DNA of 64,000 nucleotides from Planctomycetaceae bacterium (GTDB lineage: Bacteria; Planctomycetota; Planctomycetia; Planctomycetales; Planctomycetaceae): the NCBI GenBank assembly GCA_041398825.1, contig JAWKTX010000008.1, positions 310,001-374,000 of the forward strand, given 5' to 3'. A program made the position numbers and the translations under genes. Of this stretch, positions 46,250-55,603 are shown one piece after another. Each line of letters begins with the position of its first letter. The stretch's first letter is position 1. A model generated the notes under the pieces. That model had not been told where the DNA came from and made no database searches. It saw nothing but the letters and a program-made list of their open reading frames with translations.

Positions 46250-47500
46250 ATGTCCGCTGAAGTCATTGCCATTGGATCCGAATTGACCTGCGGTTCGAAA
46301 CTGGATACGAACAGTCAGTGGCTGAGTCGTGAGCTTGAAGCGCTGGGCTGGACCGTAACGCGTCATACCGCACTGGCCGATGATATGGCTGCGATGACGG
46401 CTGAATTTCGGGAAGCGGCCACCCGATCCCGTGTAGTCATGATTACCGGCGGACTCGGGCCGACACTGGACGACATCACACGCGACGCGCTGGCGGCAGC
46501 ATTCGGGCAAGCATTGATTACTGATGAGCAGGCGCTGGAGCAGATTAAAGCACTCTTTGCCGCGAGGGGCAGAGAAATGCCAAATCGCAATCATCGGCAG
46601 GCTCAGCGGCCCGAATCGGCTCAAATGATCCAGAACTTCTGTGGCACTGCCCCCGGGCTTATCATGCGAATTGAGCCGGATGCGGAAGGATTGGTTCATC
46701 CCGATGGATGCCTGATTGCTGTCATGCCGGGCGTTCCGGCAGAAATGAAGCCGATGTTTGAGCAGCAGGTCCGTCCGAATCTGGTTGCGAGCAACACCGT
46801 GATCACGCGAAAGGTGATTCGCAGTTTCGGATTTGGTGAATCGGACGTTGAAAAAATGCTGGGGGAACTGACCGCAAGAGGACGTAATCCGGAAGTGGGC
46901 ATCACAGCCAGTGAAGCCGTGATCTCATTGTGGATCACCGCTCGTGCAGAAGATGCGATGACCAGCCAGCGTCTGGCCGAGGACGTCCGCGCCGAAATTC
47001 TTGAACATCTGGGCGACGCCATTTACACGGAAGGCGATCTTGAACTGCATCAGGTTGTGGGGAACCTGTTGGTTCAACACGGCAAGCGGGTGGCCTGTGT
47101 GGAAGGAAGCACAACGGGCGGGCTGATCGCACATTGGTTTACTGAAGAACACGCACACGCGAAGTGCCTTGCGTCTGCAAGTATCTACGCGGACTTGAAC
47201 TTCCTGAAATCGATTGTCGATGCGGGGCCTTCGGAGACATCCGGACAATCGTTTGCGATGCTGGCTGAGCAGGCGGCCTCTCATTTGCTGGCAACCGGAG
47301 CGGCAGATTGCGTTTTGCTTTCTTCACCACACACGGACGAATCGACGAACACCGGGATTCGCATGAAGCGTGGTGAAGTGGCCGTTGCCGATGCGAACAG
47401 TTTTGAGGTTTTTGATGTCAGCATGACTGGAAATCTGGCGATATTTCGACAGCGGGCAGGCAGAACGGCTATCAACCGGCTGCGCCTGATTCTCCGGTGA
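46250..47500 (+). CDS. cinA: CinA-family protein with degraded deamidase domain
   Basis: 416 residues, normal length. The N-terminal MoaB-like/COG1058 part is well kept ('AEVIAIGSELTCGSKLDTNSQWLS', 'MITGGLGPTLDDITRDAL', 'MPGVPAEMKPMF'). The C-terminal PncC (NMN deamidase) part departs from the family: the SCTGG motif reads STTGG (about 287-291) and the GIAGPxGGT loop is replaced by 'LLSSPHTDESTNTG'. So the ADP-ribose/NMN processing step assigned to PncC may be lost or altered. The protein could still act as the nucleotide pyrophosphatase half. A hairpin overlaps the stop codon. The GNAT gene follows after 105 bases. Confidence 0.88.
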   Translation: MSAEVIAIGSELTCGSKLDTNSQWLSRELEALGWTVTRHTALADDMAAMTAEFREAATRSRVVMITGGLGPTLDDITRDALAAAFGQALITDEQALEQIKALFAARGREMPNRNHRQAQRPESAQMIQNFCGTAPGLIMRIEPDAEGLVHPDGCLIAVMPGVPAEMKPMFEQQVRPNLVASNTVITRKVIRSFGFGESDVEKMLGELTARGRNPEVGITASEAVISLWITARAEDAMTSQRLAEDVRAEILEHLGDAIYTEGDLELHQVVGNLLVQHGKRVACVEGSTTGGLIAHWFTEEHAHAKCLASASIYADLNFLKSIVDAGPSETSGQSFAMLAEQAASHLLATGAADCVLLSSPHTDESTNTGIRMKRGEVAVADANSFEVFDVSMTGNLAIFRQRAGRTAINRLRLILR

Positions 47501-47505
47501 GAATC
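47488..47505 (+). terminator. Hairpin over the cinA stop codon
   Basis: GATTCTC (47488-47494) and GAGAATC (47499-47505) form a 7-bp stem with the tetraloop CGGT; the TGA stop lies inside. Downstream sequence is only moderately T-rich, so an intrinsic terminator is doubtful. Confidence 0.3.
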
Positions 47506-47605
47506 GCGAGTTCTTTCGCCAGACTCCTGTAGGTGTTGTCTTTCCGTCAGCGTATGATGCCTCCCCGGAATTTTTTCGTATCGGATATTTCGAGGTCCAC
47601 AAACC

Positions 47606-48220
47606 ATGGCGCGCAAGAAAGCCTCTGCAAATAAAAAGAAGGCTGCTGCAACAGCGAAGAAACCCCGCGCCACAAAGCTCAGCCGTGCTGCGAAGGCTCG
47701 CAAGGAACGTCGGGCAAAGTCTGCGGGTCAAAGGGCCGGCAAGTCCACGCCGGTGGAGCCACCGATGACAGCCTCGATGGTAAATTCGCAGTATCCGCCT
47801 GACGAAAACGGGATTCTGGTGCGGGAAGCGCACCGAGCAGATATTCCCCACCTGGAAGCATTCGTCGAACGATTTGTGCAGGCAAACCGGCTGCTGCCTC
47901 GAACAACCGACGAACTTTACGATCTGGTTCCGTTTGGCTTTGTGGCGTGGGTCAATGATCAGCTGGTCGGCTTCGCGGCTCTGGAAATCTATTCCGCCAA
48001 GCTGGCCGAAGTGAGAAGTCTTGCCGTGCATGAAGACTATCAGGGACGAGGAATCGGCAAGCGACTGGTTCAGAAGTGCGTTGATCTCGCCCATATGAGA
48101 AACATCCTGGAAGTGATGGCGATCACCTCTTCGGATGGTTTTTTCAAATCCTGCGGGTTCGAATTCACCCTGCCGGGCGAAAAGAAAGCGCTGTTTATGC
48201 AAACGCGAGATCAATACTGA
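47606..48220 (+). CDS. GNAT acetyltransferase (short NAGS/ArgA-like) with Lys/Ala-rich N-tail
   Basis: 204 residues. Residues 1-52 are rich in Lys, Ala and Arg ('KKASANKKKAAATAKKPRA'), resembling histone-H1-like bacterial tails. From about residue 70 a GNAT domain: 'LLPRTTDELYDLVPFGFVAWV', 'LVGFAALEIYSAKLAEVRSLAV', acetyl-CoA loop 'QGRGIGKRLV', and 'FFKSCGF'. The order matches stand-alone N-acetylglutamate synthases that start arginine synthesis. The enzyme would acetylate glutamate using acetyl-CoA. The tail is not part of known short NAGS proteins and could bind nucleic acid. 'LPGEKKALF' replaces the usual 'LPxKxW' end. Confidence 0.82.
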   Translation: MARKKASANKKKAAATAKKPRATKLSRAAKARKERRAKSAGQRAGKSTPVEPPMTASMVNSQYPPDENGILVREAHRADIPHLEAFVERFVQANRLLPRTTDELYDLVPFGFVAWVNDQLVGFAALEIYSAKLAEVRSLAVHEDYQGRGIGKRLVQKCVDLAHMRNILEVMAITSSDGFFKSCGFEFTLPGEKKALFMQTRDQY

Positions 48221-48371
48221 TCTCAACCGGCTGCATGCCTTGTTGCTTAAGCAAGTCTTGATTGGCGACCATGCTTTGTCTGGGGCCTGTTTTTGGCGGT
48301 GTCCACCTCTGGTTGCAACTTGCCATTCGATCCGGGATTGAACCAACCCGCGACGCTCCGGCAGCCTGTTT

Positions 48372-50888
48372 CTACTCGATGATGCCATTCAGGGTTGTTG
48401 GGGTAAGTACGTTCTTCAGTGTTCCGGTTGGGTTTTTCTTTTCACTGGAGGCGTCGCGTTTTGACTTGTTTTGGTCATCCGGCTTCAGGCTGTTTGGCAC
48501 GATATCGAATCCGCCGGATCGTTTTGAACGGCTGGCAGGGTGGATTCTGCGGGCTGGTCGGTCCGCTGGTTGCAGTGCTTTCACTCCGGATGCGACAACC
48601 GGAACGAGGTTTTCTTCCAGCGTCGTATCGTCGGTTGTGTCGATGCTGCGAAGGGCCATGCAGATCGGGCGGATATTGATTCCCTTCCCCGCCCCAAAGA
48701 CTTCGCCCTGCTGAATGATGGTTGCAAGACGCTCGACTTCTTCCTGATCCAGAGATTGCGCTGTGCGGACCAATTCCCGTATGAGTTCCTTTGTCTCCGG
48801 GATGCGCAGAAGGCCCTGTACAATGGCCTCATCGACGTCTGAACTTGTCGAGATACTCTCTCCGTGTTTCATGATTTGGTCAAAATCCTGCATCCAGTCA
48901 TCCATTGCCCCGTCGGTCCGGATCAGAGATGCAGTCGAAAGTTGCGTTTCCATTTTCACAAACACATCATTGATGCGTGACCAGAGGGACGCATTGAACA
49001 GCTTTTCCAGCAGCCGAGCGTCCAGCTCGCGGCCATCCTGCCTGAGCCGATCGGCGTACTCCAGGACAAGCCCTCTTCCGATAGCTGTCAGGCCGAGAGT
49101 CGTTCTTTCGCGAACGTCCGCTTCTTCAAGCTGTGAGGATAGACTTGCGACCTGACGATCAAGTGCTCCTGGTTCCAGGTGAATGGAACCGAAGATGTCT
49201 TCGTCGTAGAACTCCAGGGATTGAATCCGACCGGATTGGCTGTCGAAGACAACAGTTGAATTGTTGGTCCTGAATCGCGCTTCCAGAAGGTTGCCGTTCT
49301 CCCCGGCTGGTCGGATGGATTCGATTTCGGACAGGATCAATTGAGGCGTCGTTTTCAGGCAACACTGAAAGAAGGGGCTGCGTTTGACATTGATTGCGAA
49401 ATCAAATTTACCATGCGACTGAAGCTCGCCATTTGGGTTGAACTGTTGACTAATGCCGAGCTCTGCGACGATGCCTGTATCGCGAGTTGATAGTAGAAAC
49501 GGACGATGTGAGTCCGCAATCTGAAACTGGGCGAATTTTTCTGTGAAGATGAGCTGACGAGCCGGAAGTAGATGCTGATCGTCAGAAGATGCCTGAAGTT
49601 CGATCTGGAACCCTTTTCCCGGGGAGATCACAATCGTTGTCTCGATCTGTTGGGGCGGGGAGGTACCAAGCAGCATCTGGTTGATGATGTGGGCGGAACT
49701 ATAGATTGTCTTTTCGGCTGGATTGCTGGACGTCACATAGCTGCCTATCCGTACAACCATATCTTCGTCGCTCGTGTGCCAGTTGTTGAGCCATTGAGAG
49801 ATTCGCAGAGCATAGGATTGTTCTGGCGACAGCGGGGCACCGAGACCGGGGAAGTTGGCTGATTCTGCAACCTGAATGGTGACAGCGATCGGCTGATTCG
49901 GGCCGAACGGGATTTCCGGAATGACATCCACGGCCGAAAATCGACCGCTTTGCGTCAGCTGTTCCCTGATTCGATTTCGGACGGCTTCGTTGTATGCAAA
50001 AGGAGGTTTCAGCTGCAGGAGTTCCAGAATTTGTTCTGTGGAACTTTCTTTGTTTCCCTTCACGAATACTTTGTTAACAGTGATCGGTCCGCCCGTTTCC
50101 TGAAAGGAAACACTTAGGTCCTGTGTCCTGGTTGTTGGATTCTTATCGATACGGACCTGAAATTCGGGGAACCAGAATCCGTTGTGATCCAGCCAAACCT
50201 CAATCAGCTTTGTTGCTTTTTGTCGCTTTTGATCCAGCAATGCGCAGGGATCTCCGACGGTCCAGAAGGAAAGGACATCCGTGGAGTATTTTCCAGTGTG
50301 ATCCTGAATAATTGGGGTGGGTTCGCCGGAACCGGTTTCGATCAGTCTCCGGAGCTGATTCGATACAGACTCTGAAACTCCATGAATGTGGACTGGCCCA
50401 AGTTTGTATTGCTCTCCCTCCTGAATCTGTATTTTCCAGCCTGTTTCAGGCTGTGATTCAGACTCGGATACCTCCGTTGGTTTAGCAGCCTCTGATGAGT
50501 TTGCTGCGGCAGGTAACACTTTTGTTTTCACATCGTAGTAGGCGAGTTCGATGTAGCCGGCTGCGATGCGTTCGGAGACGACATCAAAGAATTGTGGCAG
50601 AGGCAGTTTGGACACGGCAGGGTGCCGAAGGTGATCGTCCATTCGTAACGCGGCAAGAATTTCCTCTGACGAAAACGCACTGACACCTTCAATTTGCAGC
50701 GTCTTGAGTTTCTCCAGCGACTCTGAGGCCGCCTGTGCCATGGTCGCAGGTTCTCCTGGTGTCGCAGTCACCTTTGCCGTGTCTGCGGAAACGCGGTTCT
50801 CAGCAATGGCCCAAAACACGATACCAAGCAGGCAGGGCAGAAAGAACAGGTTACCACAGTCAGAAATTCTGGGATGGGCAGCAGGCAT
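48372..50888 (-). CDS. POTRA-repeat protein without recognisable barrel
   Basis: 838 residues. A signal sequence (about 11-35) is followed by three POTRA-like repeats: about 60-125 ('TLQIEGVSAFSSEEILAAL'), 160-250 ('LGPVHIHGVSESVSNQLRR') and 268-342 ('VNKVFVKGNKESSTEQILEL'). In BamA/TamA or FtsQ such repeats precede a barrel or membrane anchor. Here the remaining 490 residues show a long beta-rich stretch to about 560 then a helical, charged region and a basic tail ending 'GTLKNVLTPTTLNGIIE', with no C-terminal beta-signal ending in Phe/Trp. So it may be a periplasmic assembly factor rather than an insertase. Not assigned to a named family. Confidence 0.72.
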   Translation of the reverse strand: MPAAHPRISDCGNLFFLPCLLGIVFWAIAENRVSADTAKVTATPGEPATMAQAASESLEKLKTLQIEGVSAFSSEEILAALRMDDHLRHPAVSKLPLPQFFDVVSERIAAGYIELAYYDVKTKVLPAAANSSEAAKPTEVSESESQPETGWKIQIQEGEQYKLGPVHIHGVSESVSNQLRRLIETGSGEPTPIIQDHTGKYSTDVLSFWTVGDPCALLDQKRQKATKLIEVWLDHNGFWFPEFQVRIDKNPTTRTQDLSVSFQETGGPITVNKVFVKGNKESSTEQILELLQLKPPFAYNEAVRNRIREQLTQSGRFSAVDVIPEIPFGPNQPIAVTIQVAESANFPGLGAPLSPEQSYALRISQWLNNWHTSDEDMVVRIGSYVTSSNPAEKTIYSSAHIINQMLLGTSPPQQIETTIVISPGKGFQIELQASSDDQHLLPARQLIFTEKFAQFQIADSHRPFLLSTRDTGIVAELGISQQFNPNGELQSHGKFDFAINVKRSPFFQCCLKTTPQLILSEIESIRPAGENGNLLEARFRTNNSTVVFDSQSGRIQSLEFYDEDIFGSIHLEPGALDRQVASLSSQLEEADVRERTTLGLTAIGRGLVLEYADRLRQDGRELDARLLEKLFNASLWSRINDVFVKMETQLSTASLIRTDGAMDDWMQDFDQIMKHGESISTSSDVDEAIVQGLLRIPETKELIRELVRTAQSLDQEEVERLATIIQQGEVFGAGKGINIRPICMALRSIDTTDDTTLEENLVPVVASGVKALQPADRPARRIHPASRSKRSGGFDIVPNSLKPDDQNKSKRDASSEKKNPTGTLKNVLTPTTLNGIIE

Positions 50889-51005
50889 ACTCGGTGAATC
50901 CTTTCTTCTGCTTCGGTATCCGATCGCATCATACGATTCGGGAATCAGCGGTCAGCATGATCGCCAATGGACTGACATTTGGGAAGGTTGCTTCCTGTGT
51001 TCGTA

Positions 51006-53645
51006 CTATTCCGTTGTCGTTGATTTTTCTGTTGAGGCCGCTGTTTCGCGGTGGAGCCAGGGAATTACCAGTTCAGCCCAGAGTTGGCCATGTGCTTTCA
51101 GGCCTTCTTCACTGAAGTGGACGCCTTGCCCATTGGCTTCCCGCATTCTGCCGACCAGTGTGTCGGTGTCCGGTCCCTGAAAAGCTACACCGTCTCGCCA
51201 CAGCGAGGCCTGTGCCTGCCGAATCTCTGGTGACGATTCATCCCCGGGCACGTGGTAGGTGGCCTGGGCGACAAACCACGGGACCTGCCAGCCAGTTTCC
51301 TGCCGGGATGCTTCAATGAGGCGCCGCAAGTAGGTTGCGTATTCGGTTCCCGGTAATGTCCGGCTCTGATCTTTCTGGTTGGCATCGCTTTCGCCCTGGT
51401 GCCAGAGAACAGCCCTGAAACCCTGAATCCCCAATGGTTTCATTCGATGGATCAACGTTTGAAATGCCTGTCCATTGCTCGCCCAGTCTCCATTGTCTAA
51501 TCGAACGACGCGACTCTCAATGGTTGGCGGGTTTCGAAATGTTTCGCCCCTGGGCAGCCATTCACGAACGCTGGTGGCTCCGATACCACAGGCAACGAAA
51601 CCCACCGGGACATGAAACTGACGGACAACGGCATCACCAAAGGCTGGCAGAAAACTGCCTCCATTGCCGCTCGCCCCCGGCTGCGGGTCGTGGGCAATCT
51701 GCCATCGATTCCCATCGAATGCTGCCACGCGTCCCGTTTCCGGCGATTGTCTGCCTTCGCCATGATTGGCCGAATTGGATTGGCCGGCAACGATGAAAAT
51801 CTCTCCCACACCAACGTGGTCAATTTGTGTCGTGGCGACCACCTCGCCTCCGCAAAGAGAGCGAACCTGAACTTGATACCAACCACCGGATGGCACAGTC
51901 AGCTCTCCCGAAAAACGGTTGCCTTCCATCAGATCAGAGACTCGCAACCATTTGACGCTGGTTTGATCTGTTGTTTCGTTCGCACGCACATATCTCGCTT
52001 CGAAGGACACGGTTTGTTCCCGGGAAGGTGCGTCTTCGAGCGTGCCTGACACCCGGACACGACCTGCATTGTCTGGAGTGCGCTGAACGACCTGGTAGTC
52101 CAACGGCTGGCTCAGTTTCATCTGCGCTGTTCGGTGCGAAACAGCGGCAGGCCTGTGGGAGGTTGCCACGCTTCGCCAGATGCGGATATCGTCGACCACA
52201 GCTGCTTCTGGTGGGAGCAAACGCAGCACTCGCTTGTTCGGGTGGGCAATACCGGGAGATTGAAATTCAGCGATCTGCCGGCCATCGATCAGTACTTTCG
52301 CCTGATCCTTGTGAATTTGAATAACGATGTGATGCCATTCATTCTTCGCAATCGCATGAGCAGTGCTTAGTTTCAGTTTCGATAACATGGACTGTTGTTC
52401 GTTCGTCAACTGCCCGTTCTGGCGAGCCGTACGAATACTGGTTTTCATCACCCCAGTCGCAAGGTCCTCAATCGTGATATGAGTCGTGCTGACTTTGACA
52501 CTGAAGAGATGGCCAGCGTGAACATCTTTGAATTCAGGATCGGCAATGTTGATATTCAGGCTGTCTGTGTCGCTTGGAAGCATGAGTCGTAGTTCAATGA
52601 CACCGTTCTGAAATTCAAAAGGATGGCGGACAGATGCTGCGTGGTTGGCTGTTTTGTGGGTTTCGATAAACATGGATCCCTCGCGCAGATCCACTTGCTT
52701 GTGACCTCCGGCAGTTGTGTCACTGCTGGTTGTCCATCCGTTTCCCGGTTCATCTTTAAGTTCCTGAGGTTCGTCGCGTTCGAATGTGTCTTCAAAGATC
52801 AGTTCACCGAATTCGAATGCATGGGTTCCGATAAAGGCCATCAGCTCTTCGCATTCAAAGAAACCCTTCCACATATTGTGTCCCTGTCCCTTCGGCACAA
52901 TCAATTGCATTTGGCCGCCCAGAGCGACGTAGCGATCACGCATCATTCCGGAGTTCTTCTCCAGCGGAACAACGGTGTCCACGTCGCCATGGATCGAGAA
53001 CATCGGCACGCCAGCTTTCGCAAGCGGTCCAAGCCGATCGATGGGATTGAATTCTTTCAGTCGTTGCGACAATTCCTGAGCAGACAACTGAAACGCTCCG
53101 CATGCGCGGTCCAGCCCGGGATAGCTGGCAAGATTGCACACGGGGTAGATTCCGGCAAACGCCCCCACACGATCGGGATGATCGGCTGCCCAGGAGAGGG
53201 TCATCAATCCGCCGCGACTTCGACCGAGCAGGATGGGTCTGCTCGAAAACCCTTTCGATACAAGGTGTTCGTAGAGCAGTGTATACAACCGTGAGCCTGC
53301 GGGGCTGCCGTAGGATTCGCCAACGTCGATGCCGGCAATCGCAATGCCATTTCGGGTGAATCGACGAAACATCCATTCTTCTGCGTTTGATGGAAGATTG
53401 GGAAGTGTTGGTGCGTACCAGATCCAGGGCACAGCTTGTCCTGGTCGAACTGATTCCGGAGGAATGAGGAATGCCGTTCGGCCCTCGATCTCGAAGACCT
53501 GCCCATCAATCGGCAGAGTTTTAGTGGGTACGCCCTGGATTCTTGGCTGCTGCGACTCGTCAGCTGGCAGGGTGTATGGAGCCAGGCAGCAGGTGGCGAC
53601 GCAGAAGGCGGTGGCGATGATACTTCTGATCAAATGGTGCATCAT
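51006..53645 (-). CDS. Three-part secreted esterase: alpha/beta hydrolase, LamG-like, sialate O-acetylesterase
   Basis: 879 residues. Signal peptide about 1-28. Part one (45-275): alpha/beta hydrolase with GRSRGG (nucleophile Ser143), 'SIHGDVDTVVP' (Asp) and 'GQGHNMW' (His256). Part two (280-495): concanavalin/LamG-like beta sandwich ('NEWHHIVIQIHKDQAKVLIDG'). Part three (600-865): SGNH-type sialate-O-acetylesterase with GQSN (621-624), WHQGESD (748-754) and VHF (842-844), covering the Ser, Gly/Asn and Asp/His blocks. It probably removes acyl groups from polysaccharides outside the cytoplasm. Short spacer (about 230 bases) to the divergent cysI gene. Confidence 0.9.
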   Translation of the reverse strand: MMHHLIRSIIATAFCVATCCLAPYTLPADESQQPRIQGVPTKTLPIDGQVFEIEGRTAFLIPPESVRPGQAVPWIWYAPTLPNLPSNAEEWMFRRFTRNGIAIAGIDVGESYGSPAGSRLYTLLYEHLVSKGFSSRPILLGRSRGGLMTLSWAADHPDRVGAFAGIYPVCNLASYPGLDRACGAFQLSAQELSQRLKEFNPIDRLGPLAKAGVPMFSIHGDVDTVVPLEKNSGMMRDRYVALGGQMQLIVPKGQGHNMWKGFFECEELMAFIGTHAFEFGELIFEDTFERDEPQELKDEPGNGWTTSSDTTAGGHKQVDLREGSMFIETHKTANHAASVRHPFEFQNGVIELRLMLPSDTDSLNINIADPEFKDVHAGHLFSVKVSTTHITIEDLATGVMKTSIRTARQNGQLTNEQQSMLSKLKLSTAHAIAKNEWHHIVIQIHKDQAKVLIDGRQIAEFQSPGIAHPNKRVLRLLPPEAAVVDDIRIWRSVATSHRPAAVSHRTAQMKLSQPLDYQVVQRTPDNAGRVRVSGTLEDAPSREQTVSFEARYVRANETTDQTSVKWLRVSDLMEGNRFSGELTVPSGGWYQVQVRSLCGGEVVATTQIDHVGVGEIFIVAGQSNSANHGEGRQSPETGRVAAFDGNRWQIAHDPQPGASGNGGSFLPAFGDAVVRQFHVPVGFVACGIGATSVREWLPRGETFRNPPTIESRVVRLDNGDWASNGQAFQTLIHRMKPLGIQGFRAVLWHQGESDANQKDQSRTLPGTEYATYLRRLIEASRQETGWQVPWFVAQATYHVPGDESSPEIRQAQASLWRDGVAFQGPDTDTLVGRMREANGQGVHFSEEGLKAHGQLWAELVIPWLHRETAASTEKSTTTE

Positions 53646-53876
53646 GGTTCGTTGCCGAGGTTGCGGACGGGAACCTGTCCGTTGCCTGAAAACAGGAAGA
53701 ACGGGCCGTTGATGAAAAACGGACCGCGAAAATCGCGACTGGCCAAGCAGAAACGATCCCTTTATACTCGCCGGTCACGGAAATGCCTGGCAGACGCCAT
53801 CACTTTTCGTTGGTTTAGAGACCCAAACAGGGCTTATTTCCTTCAAGGAATGCTTTTTACCAAAGACCCCGATTTC

Positions 53877-55580
53877 ATGTCAGAAGAACTGAAGTTAAGC
53901 AAAGTCGAGTTGCTCAAGCTCGAAAGCCATCAGCTGCGCGGCTCCATTGGCGATGAACTCCGAAATGATGAAGCGAGTTTCAGCGACGACGCCTCGAACC
54001 TGCTGAAGCATCATGGTTCGTACATGCAGGATGACCGTGACCTGCGGAAAGCAAAAGATGAAGATGGCAACCTGATTGGCAAACAATACTCCTGTATGGT
54101 GCGGACCCGGGTTCCGGGTGGTCGCGTGACCAATGCTCAGTTTCTGGCAGAACTGGAATTGTGTGATCAGCTTGCTAACGGAACAGTGAGAATTACCACT
54201 CGGCAGGGATTTCAGCTGCATGGAGTGCTGAAACAGAATCTTCGAGAAGTCATCCGAAGTATTAACAAGACGATGCTGACAACATTCGCCGCATGTGGCG
54301 ATGTGAATCGTAATGTCATGTGTTGTCCGGCCCCGTTCAGGAACAATGCCGTTTATGACCAGATGCAGGCGTTGTCTCAGACACTGGCTGAGCACTTCAA
54401 ACCCAAAACGACAGCCTACTTTGATCTCTGGCTGAAAGACGATGAGGGGAACGAAACGAACGCCTCTGAGTTTCAGCCTGTTGACGAGCCCATTTATGGT
54501 GAGCGCTACTTGCCACGCAAGTTCAAGATGGCGATAGCGCTTCCGCATGACAATTGTGTTGACGTGTATTGTAACGATCTCGGTCTACTGGCTGTGGTCG
54601 AAGACGAAACGATTGTCGGGTACAACGTACTGGTTGGCGGCGGCATGGGACGTACACCATCCGCCGAAAAAACTTTCCCGGCCATTGCCAAGAAACTGGC
54701 TTTTGTAACGCCCGAGCAAGTCGTGGGTGTGTGCGAAGCGATCGTGAAGGTACAGCGAGATCACGGCAATCGAGATGATCGCAAACGCGCAAGGATGAAG
54801 TACCTGATTGCAGACTGGGGCCTGGAAAAGTTTCGAGCCACTGTTGAACAGTACTATGGGTCCAGCCTCTCGGATCCTCATCCTTCTGATGTGACTGGTG
54901 TGGACGACCATATCGGCTGGCATGAACAGGGGGATGGCAAATTATTCCTTGGCATCAATGTCGAAAATGGTCGCATCAAAGACGAAGGCAGCCTGCGTCT
55001 TAAGTCGGGCCTGAAAGCAATTCTGACCCGTTATGGTATGGATACGCGACTGACCGCACTTCAGAGCGTTATCCTTTGTGATATTGATCCCAAAGACAAA
55101 TCTGACATTGATGCGATGCTGTCGGAGTATGGCATTCGCAAAGCGGATGAACTCTCGCTTCTACGCCGCTATTCAATCGCCTGTCCAGCCTTCCCAACCT
55201 GTGGTCTGTCCATCACGGAGTCCGAACGTGCACTGCCCGGGGTCATTGATTCTCTGGAGAAGGAGATTTCCAGACTGGGACTGCAGTCCGACAAAATCGC
55301 CGTCCATATGACAGGTTGTCCCAACGGCTGTGCCAGACCATACACGCCGGATATCGGATTGGTTGGTCGGGCAGTTGGCAAATACACCATGTTTCTGGGC
55401 GGAAATGCGGAAGGAACACGTTTGGCGTTTATCTACCGGGATATGGTTCCGCTGGAAGACATCACTGCAACGTTGTCGCCGCTGCTGATGGCATACAAGG
55501 CCGATCGAAAGAATGCGGAATCATTTGGTGATTTTTGTAATCGCATGGGACTGGAAGCGCTGGAAGCTTACGCTGCCTGA
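53877..55580 (+). CDS. cysI: Assimilatory sulfite reductase hemoprotein subunit
   Basis: 567 residues from ATG 53877 (a longer open frame begins at 53634 but the first 81 codons have no homology); E. coli CysI has 570. 'RITTRQGFQLHGVLK' and 'CGDVNRNVMCCPAP' are substrate/siroheme-binding blocks, and the four ligands of the 4Fe-4S cluster coupled to siroheme appear as CPAFPTC (Cys436, Cys442) and TGCPNGC (Cys481, Cys485). It reduces sulfite to sulfide with six electrons. No flavoprotein subunit (CysJ) or other cys gene lies next to it, so the electron donor may be ferredoxin as in plant-type enzymes. An intrinsic terminator follows. Confidence 0.95.
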   Translation: MSEELKLSKVELLKLESHQLRGSIGDELRNDEASFSDDASNLLKHHGSYMQDDRDLRKAKDEDGNLIGKQYSCMVRTRVPGGRVTNAQFLAELELCDQLANGTVRITTRQGFQLHGVLKQNLREVIRSINKTMLTTFAACGDVNRNVMCCPAPFRNNAVYDQMQALSQTLAEHFKPKTTAYFDLWLKDDEGNETNASEFQPVDEPIYGERYLPRKFKMAIALPHDNCVDVYCNDLGLLAVVEDETIVGYNVLVGGGMGRTPSAEKTFPAIAKKLAFVTPEQVVGVCEAIVKVQRDHGNRDDRKRARMKYLIADWGLEKFRATVEQYYGSSLSDPHPSDVTGVDDHIGWHEQGDGKLFLGINVENGRIKDEGSLRLKSGLKAILTRYGMDTRLTALQSVILCDIDPKDKSDIDAMLSEYGIRKADELSLLRRYSIACPAFPTCGLSITESERALPGVIDSLEKEISRLGLQSDKIAVHMTGCPNGCARPYTPDIGLVGRAVGKYTMFLGGNAEGTRLAFIYRDMVPLEDITATLSPLLMAYKADRKNAESFGDFCNRMGLEALEAYAA

Positions 55581-55603
55581 GTCAGGCAATATGCGGATTG
55601 TTC

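Noticed and set aside
46148..46699. 183-codon minus-strand open frame inside cinA
   Set aside because: Antisense to well-conserved CinA motifs; a shadow frame.
53763..53768. TATACT as a -10 box of cysI
   Set aside because: No acceptable -35 hexamer at 16-18 bases upstream.
53634..53876. 81-codon N-terminal extension of cysI
   Set aside because: CysI homology starts at the ATG at 53877 and the resulting 567 residues match the usual length; the upstream codons are basic and without pattern.
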